DNA of 14,297 nucleotides from an uncultured Gemmatimonadota bacterium. GTDB lineage: Bacteria; Gemmatimonadota; Gemmatimonadetes; Gemmatimonadales; Gemmatimonadaceae. Below, in pieces: positions 7,100 to 13,244 of the stretch. Both the position numbers and the translations under genes were made by a program. A model generated the notes under the pieces. The model worked only from the letters and a program-made list of their open reading frames with translations, had not been told where the DNA came from and ran no database searches. The DNA lies in contig CAITQY010000514.1 in NCBI GenBank assembly GCA_903894655.1, positions 1 to 14,297 on the forward strand, read 5' to 3'. The number at the start of each line of letters is the position of its first letter. Position 1 is the stretch's first letter.

Positions 7100-8347
7100 G
7101 TGTCCGCGTCGACTGATGCCTTTGCGCGCGCGGCGACCGCGCTCGCGGGTGCGTGGCGACACGACGCGTCGCTGTTCGAGACGTCGCCGACGCGTGTCGT
7201 CAACGAGCTGTTGGATGCGTGCGGGAGCGACCACCGCCCGCTCGTGAATCTGTTGCTCTCCGTGGACGCCACGTTTCGCGCACGGTTCACCATCGGATCG
7301 ACGAGCGACGCGTGGGAGATGCGGCGCGCGCCCCTGGTGCACCATCTCGTCGCGACGCGATACCTGCAACCCGACGTGGCACGATGGGTCGTGGACGCGT
7401 GGGGTGCGGCGTTGGGCGTCGGGCCTGCTGCGGTGTCACGCCCTGCCCTGTCGCACGATCTCGAGCCCGCGGGCGTCTCGCGACCCACGACGTCGTGGGG
7501 GGCCGCACCGACACACGGCAACGGGACGCTGTTGCCGGCGCCTCCGCTCGCGACCGCCCGTGGCGCCAACGCGAAGATAGCGGCGCCTCGAACGGGTGGA
7601 CGGGCCCTGGCGATCACGCGGCCCTCGGGAAACATCGCCACCGCAACCGCTCGGCCCGTACCGCGATGGCGCAGTACGGGTATTGGCGTAAGCCCCGCAC
7701 AGGCGGCGCAGGCGCAGCGAACCGAGCGCATCTGGTTCGGCGTTATGGCCGCCACGGGCCTCATGGTCTTCGTGGCGGGCGCGATCGGCATTGCCAATCG
7801 GAAGTCGCAGGCCGCAACGGCCGCCGCGATCCTGCCGGCCGTCGCGCCCGCCGTGCGGGCGATCGACGGGCAATCCATGCGCCCCCTGCCGCCTGCCGAC
7901 CCCCTGACGACGCCGGCGGTAGCCGCGGACGCCAACCGGAGACCGGAGGATGCGGTGTCTGCGGTGGCCACCGGCCTCGGCGGCGTGTACCGCGTGCGCC
8001 AAACCGTACGCGTCGTGGACGGGAGCGCGAGCTGCTCGAGCATTGCGGCCGTCTTGGCGCCAGGCCGAACCAGTATCGAGCGCATTGAGCACCAGCCGGG
8101 ATCGCGCGACTTCGCGCTCGCAACCCGCTCCGTGAACGGAACGGTCGACGCCAACGGCGCGTTCGAGATCGGTCCGGCCGTTGGCACCACGGACGGCATC
8201 CGATGGCAGTTTTTCATGCGCGGACGATTTACCACGACCGGCTTTGTCGCCGAAACTCAAACGAAAACCAGTGCCATCATCCGGTGGGGTCGAACACAGC
8301 AATGCATAACGCTGGCCGATCTGGTCGCCGAGCGCATCACCCGATGA
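7100..8347 (+). CDS. Single-pass membrane protein with N-terminal helical domain and C-terminal beta domain, A
   Basis: This protein has 415 residues if translation starts at GTG 7100, eight bases after the kinase stop; an ATG at 7016 inside the kinase gene is the alternative. I do not recognise a named family. Four parts are visible: a helical domain (about 10-105) ending in VARWVVDAWGAALG, a Pro/Ala/Arg/Thr-rich linker, a membrane helix near 211-232, and a beta-rich domain from about 294. That last domain has two Cys, in SASCSS and QQCITL. Arg before the helix suggests a cytoplasmic N-terminus and a periplasmic C-terminus. The next gene has the same plan. The helical motif (ARW..DSW.AA) recalls one seen in other bacterial signalling proteins, from memory only. 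A role as sensor or target of the triad is inferred. Confidence 0.75.
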   Translation: MSASTDAFARAATALAGAWRHDASLFETSPTRVVNELLDACGSDHRPLVNLLLSVDATFRARFTIGSTSDAWEMRRAPLVHHLVATRYLQPDVARWVVDAWGAALGVGPAAVSRPALSHDLEPAGVSRPTTSWGAAPTHGNGTLLPAPPLATARGANAKIAAPRTGGRALAITRPSGNIATATARPVPRWRSTGIGVSPAQAAQAQRTERIWFGVMAATGLMVFVAGAIGIANRKSQAATAAAILPAVAPAVRAIDGQSMRPLPPADPLTTPAVAADANRRPEDAVSAVATGLGGVYRVRQTVRVVDGSASCSSIAAVLAPGRTSIERIEHQPGSRDFALATRSVNGTVDANGAFEIGPAVGTTDGIRWQFFMRGRFTTTGFVAETQTKTSAIIRWGRTQQCITLADLVAERITR

Positions 8348-8377
8348 CAGTCACGGCCTGCCCGCACGGAACCTGGC

Positions 8378-8383
8378 AGGAAG
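8378..8383 (+). promoter_or_regulatory. Ribosome binding site of membrane protein B
   Basis: AGGAAG lies ten bases before the ATG at 8394, in the 46-base gap after protein A. Confidence 0.6.
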
Positions 8384-8393
8384 ACCAGCACTC

Positions 8394-10007
8394 ATGAGCC
8401 TCGATTCGCGGGAGCTGGTCCAGCGCGCGCTCTGTCGCGTCGTTGCCGAGCACCCTCCCGCGTGGGAGGAGGCCGCGCTGCTGCGTTTTCGCAATCGGTT
8501 GCTCGACGAAACGGGCTGTGCGACGCGTCCACTAGCCGAGCTCCTGCTGGAAGCGATCCGTCGCGGATTGCCTCAGCGGCTACCAGCATCGCCGGTGGAA
8601 CGCGCCGAGTGGGATACGATGGCGTCGTCGTTCGCGATGCAATGGTCGGCGGAACGCTTTGTCGCCACTGACATGGCGCGCTGGGCGATCGATTCGTGGG
8701 GCGCCGCATTCCGCCTCATTGAAGACGTCGCGCGCGCCGCGGCACCCATGCGGTCGTCGCCATCGGCGGCAGCACCGCCGTCCGTCCGGGCCGGGCCGCC
8801 GCCGAGGGCGTCGACCGCGGCGCCATCGCGCGCCGGTACACGCACAAGCACAGGCACAGGCACTCGGCCATCCGTCGCGGGCGTCCCCGTGGTGCGTGCG
8901 CCGGCCAGTGCGGCGCGGAGCACCGTGAGCCGCATCACCACGGCCGGCGCCCGCGGCCCTGGCGCGTACGTCGCGCCTCGTCGCTACCGAACGCAGGCCC
9001 CATCAGTCTCGCCGGCATGGAGTCGCAGAGCGCGTCTCGCGATAGCGGCGGGGCTGGCGTTGTATCTGCTGGGAATGGCTCGCGTCGTATGGTCCATTCA
9101 ATCGCGGCCGCGACCGGCAACGACGGCGGCGAGCGCGAATCGAGCGACGGTGGCGGACGCGGGGCTGTCCGCCGCCCCGACCCGTTCCAGCAGCAGGGTC
9201 GGAGTCCCTTCGCTCACGCTCAACGCCTTACCCAAAAACAACCTCGACTCGAGCCAGCTCGTTCTGGTGGAACCCGCGCGCCGGGCGACTGGAAGCGCCC
9301 GTCCACTCACACCATCGGCTCGCGCGTCCGCGAGCCGTCCCGACCTCCGTTTTGACGAGGTTCACCTGATGGACGGATCACGCATGCAAGGACGCGTCGA
9401 CATCGTGCGCGCGGGTGCCGTCGTGTTCCTCGACATGCGAACCGGGCTTCGCCACGAGCTCCGCAAAGAAGCGATTGATCACATCGTGACGGAATTCGGG
9501 ACCACGGTACAGTTCCGGCCCAACGCGACCGGCGCGTCGGTGTCGGCCTCGACACCCGTTTCAGGCGCACGTGCATTGCGCGGCGGGGTGACCCAAACGC
9601 TGCGCGCCCGCGGCGTCAGTGGTCGATACCTCATTCGCTATGGGGACGCCGTTGCGACGGGCTCGGCCACCTGTAAAGACATCTGGTCGAAGACGCCGCA
9701 GACATCGGACTGGGCTACGGTGCGCCATGCGCCGGGCGCCGACACGTTGACGATTGCCTTCGACGCAGGCGACCGCTTCCCCACCGTCATTGATCAGGAT
9801 GGAGCGTTCGCCTCGTCACCACGCATCATGCCGGATCAAGCGCGCACCAGCACGGCCCTCACCACGCGGTTGAGTGGACGGTTCGGGGCTGATGGAACGA
9901 TGGCGTTGACCGTCAACATTTTGCTGTTTCGTCGACTGCGCGATGCCGCCGCTGACGTGTCGTGTGCGATCGAAGTGAAGGGCACGGGGCTGCTGAGTAC
10001 ACCGTAA
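8394..10007 (+). CDS. Single-pass membrane protein with N-terminal helical domain and C-terminal beta domain, B
   Basis: This 537-residue protein has the same architecture as protein A. An N-terminal helical domain (about 1-110) ends in MARWAIDSWGAAFR. A Pro/Ala/Ser/Thr/Arg-rich linker follows, then a membrane helix near 212-235, and a C-terminal beta-rich domain from about 409 with Cys in SATCKD and VSCAIE. An extra small beta-barrel-like segment lies at about 314-375 (VHLMDGSRMQGRV to GTTVQF), with the look of an SH3- or Sm-like fold; protein A lacks it. The likely topology is N-in, C-periplasmic, with a disulfide possible. The family is not recognised. It probably works with protein A and the upstream kinase and phosphatase genes. 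It ends 12 bases before an opposing gene. Confidence 0.75.
   Translation: MSLDSRELVQRALCRVVAEHPPAWEEAALLRFRNRLLDETGCATRPLAELLLEAIRRGLPQRLPASPVERAEWDTMASSFAMQWSAERFVATDMARWAIDSWGAAFRLIEDVARAAAPMRSSPSAAAPPSVRAGPPPRASTAAPSRAGTRTSTGTGTRPSVAGVPVVRAPASAARSTVSRITTAGARGPGAYVAPRRYRTQAPSVSPAWSRRARLAIAAGLALYLLGMARVVWSIQSRPRPATTAASANRATVADAGLSAAPTRSSSRVGVPSLTLNALPKNNLDSSQLVLVEPARRATGSARPLTPSARASASRPDLRFDEVHLMDGSRMQGRVDIVRAGAVVFLDMRTGLRHELRKEAIDHIVTEFGTTVQFRPNATGASVSASTPVSGARALRGGVTQTLRARGVSGRYLIRYGDAVATGSATCKDIWSKTPQTSDWATVRHAPGADTLTIAFDAGDRFPTVIDQDGAFASSPRIMPDQARTSTALTTRLSGRFGADGTMALTVNILLFRRLRDAAADVSCAIEVKGTGLLSTP
8842..8865 (+). repeat. Short hexamer repeat in the linker of protein B
   Basis: Four imperfect tandem copies of GCACAG (GCACAA, GCACAG, GCACAG, GCACTC) encode part of a Thr-rich stretch. 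The number is small, but such tracts can vary in length by slippage. Confidence 0.5.
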
Positions 10008-10019
10008 CGCGTGGTGGTA

Positions 10020-10658
10020 CTAGACCTCTGTGTCGACGGCGCTCGTCCCTGCTGACGTGGCGAGGGGCGACGTGGCGAGGGGCATCGGGCCGGGAAACAC
10101 CATCACCGGATACTCACGTCGCCAGTTACGCCCGTCGGTGAGCGTGACCGCGGCGGTCACGGTCCAGGCGCGCATCCACTGGTCGTCGTACCGAGAAGGC
10201 GGTACCCCCAACGGCAGCACCACGTCGATCGCGACATCGCAGCCCTGCCGCACCACGAGCGCGGCCGCGGCGATGACCGCGTCCACCTCCCACACGGTGG
10301 CGCTGGGCTGACTGCGGGACTCGCGATACGCAAAATGCAGTGCAATCGACTGCAGCTGTCCGACGCGGCGCGGCACGAGGCGAACCACGTACGGTGTCCC
10401 CTGTCCGGGAACGAGGTCGATGGTGGGCACCTCAAGCCGGATCGATCCGATGGTGCGCCATGCGTGCCATCGGTCGCGAAACGGCCGCAACTCCATGGCG
10501 GTGTGGATGAGGAGCAAACTGCCGACACCCAGCGCCGTGGGATCGGCGGTCCAGATCAGCGAGGGGGCGGCCGCCAGCAGCATCAGCACGGCGCAGACCC
10601 CGGTGATGATGGCCAACCGGACCTCGGTGCGTTGCCGCAGCGGTCCCCACTGCTCCAT
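10020..10658 (-). CDS. Two-helix membrane protein with soluble beta-rich domain, unknown function
   Basis: This 212-residue protein is not recognised. After a short basic N-terminus it has two adjacent hydrophobic helices (about 14-36 and 41-56), which place both ends in the cytoplasm. The remaining 150 residues are rich in Val, Thr and Arg and look like a beta-sandwich (VPTIDLVPGQGTPYVVRLVP, VTAAVTLTDG). It points towards membrane protein B, 12 bases from its stop, and is divergent from the probable lipoprotein gene at 10730. No clear RBS precedes the ATG. It could be a small membrane anchor for the neighbouring signalling block or an unrelated envelope protein. Coding character is good across its length. 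Confidence 0.65.
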   Translation of the reverse strand: MEQWGPLRQRTEVRLAIITGVCAVLMLLAAAPSLIWTADPTALGVGSLLLIHTAMELRPFRDRWHAWRTIGSIRLEVPTIDLVPGQGTPYVVRLVPRRVGQLQSIALHFAYRESRSQPSATVWEVDAVIAAAALVVRQGCDVAIDVVLPLGVPPSRYDDQWMRAWTVTAAVTLTDGRNWRREYPVMVFPGPMPLATSPLATSAGTSAVDTEV

Positions 10659-10729
10659 GGCAAGACGGCGGTACGTTGCGGCTTTCGGCCCAAGCGGATC
10701 GATGTGCGCCTCAGCGGAGAACGAAATGA
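10659..10729 (+). promoter_or_regulatory. Short divergent intergenic region
   Basis: This 71-base stretch separates two genes that diverge, so it must hold promoters for both if the starts are right. I see no clear -35/-10 pairs and no TGT-N12-ACA site of the PpsR type. It contains the RBS-like GGAGA at 10716-10720. Confidence 0.35.
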
Positions 10730-11284
10730 ATGCGCGGGATCGTCGCCCGCGACGTGAGCCTCAGGAAGATGCTGCGCGCGTCTGCGCTCTTGATTTTGCC
10801 GCGCGCGCGCGCGAACATGCTCCTCATGCGATCTTTTTCTTCTGACCGACTGCGCGTTGTCGTACTGCGCGCCTGGCCCGCATCGCGCGCCCGCCCGCGC
10901 TCTTGGGCTGGCATGCTGGCCTTCGCGCTCGCAGGCTGTGGTGGCACGCTCGCCGGCAAGATCGATCAGGCGATGATCGGGTGTATCGGTCACCGCAACG
11001 CGGACTTCGTCGCCGGCCGGGGGGCAACATCACTCGACCGGCCGCTCCCCGCGGAGCTGTCGACGTTGGCCGACCGCATCGCGTACATCCGATCACTACG
11101 CGTGTTCGAGTCCATCGTGGAATCCGCGCCCGACCAGGTGACGCTCGTGTGCGCGCTCGAACTCGCGTCACATCTCAATGATCCCGAGGTTGCCGTGTTG
11201 TTGACGCAGTATTCGTCGCACCCGGATGCGGCCGTCGCCGCGAGCGCGAAGCGACTGCTGTCTACGCAGAAGCCGCTTCGCTAA
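10730..11284 (+). CDS. Probable lipoprotein, unknown function, inside the puh region
   Basis: This protein has 184 residues from ATG 10730, which has GGAGA nine bases upstream. Later in-frame ATGs at 10817 and 10826 would give a more normal leader. The hydrophobic stretch GMLAFALAGC is a lipobox, with lipidation predicted at C70 of the long form. The mature part (about 115 residues) is soluble and mostly helical; its end (LNDPEVAVLLTQYSSHPDAA) resembles a HEAT-type helical pair. The Arg-rich leader is unusually long for a lipoprotein, so the start is uncertain. It converges on puhC with a four-base gap. I do not recognise the family. A periplasmic role near the photosystem is possible from position alone. 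Confidence 0.6.
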   Translation: MRGIVARDVSLRKMLRASALLILPRARANMLLMRSFSSDRLRVVVLRAWPASRARPRSWAGMLAFALAGCGGTLAGKIDQAMIGCIGHRNADFVAGRGATSLDRPLPAELSTLADRIAYIRSLRVFESIVESAPDQVTLVCALELASHLNDPEVAVLLTQYSSHPDAAVAASAKRLLSTQKPLR

Positions 11285-11288
11285 CGCG

Positions 11289-11795
11289 CTACGGCGCGGC
11301 AACCGTCGAGCGCGCCATGGGACGCAGGAGTCGATCAAACGACTCGACCTGCGTCGACCCGAAGCTCGTGACTGTCACCGTCCGTTTGGTGGTCGGAGCG
11401 ATCAAGACCAGCCGTCCGTCCGCGTAGCGCACCAATCGGAACGGCACCGCCTGTCCGATACCGGCACTGGAACGTCCTCGCGTGAGCGCACGGAGCGCGC
11501 CGCGGAGAAATCCGTTCGAATTCGGCGGGAGCGACGCGGCCAGGGAATGGGTCGTGGCATCCATAACTCGGATGCCGCCGTTGCTCTCATCGGTAAACGT
11601 GAGCTGGCGCTCGGCGATGACCGCCGATTGCCGTTCGGCGAACGCGCCGAATCCGAAGATGCGCGCGGCGATGCAGAGCATGAAGACCACGGTGATGAGC
11701 GCCGCGGCCGTCACCAGCGCCGACTTCGGAACCTCTAGCGGTCGTGCATCCGGACGCGCGCCGGGTTCCGCCTCGAAGTGCACAGGACCGGTCAT
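11289..11795 (-). CDS. puhC: Photosynthetic complex assembly protein PuhC
   Basis: From the ATG at 11795 the protein has 168 residues: a short cytoplasmic N-terminus, one membrane helix (about 20-43, around ALVTAAALITVVFML), and a periplasmic beta-rich domain that contains GGIRVMDATT and PFRLVRYADGRLVLIAP. This plan and its place after puhB fit PuhC, which aids assembly of the reaction-centre/LH1 complex. An upstream in-frame ATG at 11900 would run into puhB, so the shorter form is chosen; GCGAGG lies before the start. puhB ends 13 bases upstream. The gene is the last in the puh operon; puhE and acsF, which often follow in Proteobacteria, are not here. Confidence 0.85.
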   Translation of the reverse strand: MTGPVHFEAEPGARPDARPLEVPKSALVTAAALITVVFMLCIAARIFGFGAFAERQSAVIAERQLTFTDESNGGIRVMDATTHSLAASLPPNSNGFLRGALRALTRGRSSAGIGQAVPFRLVRYADGRLVLIAPTTKRTVTVTSFGSTQVESFDRLLRPMARSTVAAP

Positions 11796-11808
11796 GCGAA
11801 GACCTCGC

Positions 11809-12477
11809 TCATGCCACGACCGGTTGTGCGGCCGCCATAGTGTCGGCGGGGGCATCGCCCCGCTCTCCCGTCCGCTCGATGCGAACGTTCTGCTCCGCAA
11901 CGGCGTCGATCGCGTTCACGAGCAACGCACTCACCGCCTTGGGATCGAGCAACGCGCGGAGGACCGGTTCCGGACGCGTGAGGCGAAACACCTGACAGTG
12001 CGGCCACAGCGCGATGTACGCGAGGCGATGCGCCTTCCCGAGGGTCAGGGCCAGCTGACCGGTCCCGTCGCGGAAGGTCCCGATTCGCGCGCCATCGATG
12101 ATCGAGAACGGAATATTGATGGACATCGGGAACACCACGCCGAGCCGCATGACGATGCGCCGGTTCGTGATGGCGTACCACGAGGTCCGAGCCGACGCTC
12201 TGGCGAGGACTTCCGCGATCGCCAACACGATGAGCGTCAACGCCAACCGGATGCCAAGTCCGACGGCGAACGCCCGACTCAGCACCGGCTCCACCGTCGC
12301 GATGCCCCACCACACGAGCATAGCTCCGAAATACATCGCCACCAACCGGCGGTGGAAGACGTGCGTCGCGAGTGCGCGCGCATCGGGAGCCGCCTCCCAC
12401 AGCACGTGCTCACCGGCGGGAAGCGGATGGGGGACTCCCTTGATGTACTCGGCGTTCCCCACCTCGGTGCGGCTCAT
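11809..12477 (-). CDS. puhB: Photosynthetic complex assembly protein PuhB
   Basis: This 222-residue protein has the PuhB family N-terminus (YIKGVPHPLPAGEHVLWEAAPD) in near-family form, two membrane helices at about 45-60 and 70-95, and then a PH-like domain (WYAITNRRIVMRLGVVFP, INIPFSIIDG, LALTLG). PuhB is needed for efficient assembly of the reaction centre in purple bacteria. The ATG overlaps the stop of the cytoplasmic puhA gene in an ATGA junction, so translation is probably coupled. The C-terminal 25 residues are variable. Nothing is missing relative to the family. Confidence 0.92.
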   Translation of the reverse strand: MSRTEVGNAEYIKGVPHPLPAGEHVLWEAAPDARALATHVFHRRLVAMYFGAMLVWWGIATVEPVLSRAFAVGLGIRLALTLIVLAIAEVLARASARTSWYAITNRRIVMRLGVVFPMSINIPFSIIDGARIGTFRDGTGQLALTLGKAHRLAYIALWPHCQVFRLTRPEPVLRALLDPKAVSALLVNAIDAVAEQNVRIERTGERGDAPADTMAAAQPVVA

Positions 12478-13016
12478 ATGATCGGCTCGCTCCGGGCGGC
12501 CGTCGCGTACAGATGACCACCGGCGAAGTATGCCATGACCTTGTCCTCTTCGAGCAACGTGATCTGGTCGTCGCGGCGGATCGCCGGCACATCGGCGAAC
12601 TGCGCCGCGGTGATCGACTTCACGAGCAGACGGTCATTGCCCCACAGCCCGAAATTCGGCCACTGCACGAAGCCGGCGGGCAGCATGATGCGTCGTTCTG
12701 TTCCGGAGAGTTGGACCTCGTAATAGCGCACCTGCGGTTCCGCGCGATCGACCCACAGTTCGATCACGGTTCCCGCCGTCACCTTGTCCACAGCTTCGAC
12801 CGGCAAACCACGCGGATCAGGATCGCCCTTGGCGACGGAGAACGTGGGATCGAGACGCATCGGCACGATCTTCGGCGCGCCATGGAACGTGCGATCGGGC
12901 TCGTCGGCACGATCGGCCCACGCCGCCGGGCCAACACCATCAATCATCGGGTTTCCGGTAGGTACCAGCGGCGACCCATTGAAGCTGTCAGCCGCCACCG
13001 CTTTGATGTCGGACAT
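12474..13016 (-). CDS. puhA: Reaction centre H subunit, cytoplasmic part (split PuhA)
   Basis: This 180-residue soluble protein equals the cytoplasmic domain of PuhA. It starts just before the family stretch PTGNPMIDGVGPAAW and carries the PRC-barrel core, including LWVDRAE (D90 and E93 match the proton-path acids of the Rhodobacter H subunit) and LLEEDKV near the end. H45 remains from the proton-entry histidine pair; its partner is Ala. There is no membrane helix: that part is encoded by the preceding gene, whose stop overlaps this start as TGATG. The upstream in-frame start at 13082 would overlap the other piece by 67 bases and is less likely. The two pieces must associate to cap PufL and PufM and guide protons to the quinone site. 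Confidence 0.93.
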   Translation of the reverse strand: MSDIKAVAADSFNGSPLVPTGNPMIDGVGPAAWADRADEPDRTFHGAPKIVPMRLDPTFSVAKGDPDPRGLPVEAVDKVTAGTVIELWVDRAEPQVRYYEVQLSGTERRIMLPAGFVQWPNFGLWGNDRLLVKSITAAQFADVPAIRRDDQITLLEEDKVMAYFAGGHLYATAARSEPII

Positions 13017-13216
13017 CAGTGCGTCTCCTCGCCGCTGTGCGGCCGATGAATGAAGGTCTTCGGGCCAGCCGACTTGGGCCACCCATCACGCGGACCCTGC
13101 GGTGATTCGAGGGGATAGCCTTCCCGCTTGTCTTCGCGTCGAATGTAGATGATCAGCCCTGCGAAAAATATCCAGAACGCATACAGGGCGATCTGAGCTC
13201 CGTCGATGTACTGCAT
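13016..13216 (-). CDS. puhA: Reaction centre H subunit, membrane-anchor part (split PuhA)
   Basis: This 66-residue protein equals the N-terminus of PuhA: a short periplasmic end, one membrane helix at about residues 8-26 (ALYAFWIFFAGLIIYI), then the conserved REDKREGYPLE and a short linker with KTFIHRPH. The stop comes where a normal PuhA would run on into its cytoplasmic domain. GGAG at 13225-13228 precedes the ATG with good spacing; a longer in-frame start at 13321 would overlap lhaA. The start of the second piece is fused to this stop, so the fission keeps both parts at equal dose. Confidence 0.92.
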   Translation of the reverse strand: MQYIDGAQIALYAFWIFFAGLIIYIRREDKREGYPLESPQGPRDGWPKSAGPKTFIHRPHSGEETH

Positions 13217-13244
13217 CGCTACGGCTCCGAGTGTTGAAGAATGG

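Noticed and set aside
6967..8235. A 422-codon open frame on the - strand opposite the kinase end and membrane protein A
   Set aside because: The + strand frame has domain structure and a paralogue next door; the - frame has none.
10583..10993. A 136-codon open frame on the - strand over the start of the lipoprotein gene
   Set aside because: Its product is Arg/His/Ala-rich with no pattern, and it overlaps two better-supported genes.
11796..11900. Longer start of puhC at 11900
   Set aside because: It would overlap puhB by about 90 bases and adds residues unlike the family; ATG 11795 fits better.
13017..13082. Upstream start that would make the cytoplasmic PuhA part 202 residues
   Set aside because: The added residues are a shifted-frame reading of the anchor gene; the TGATG junction gives the natural start.
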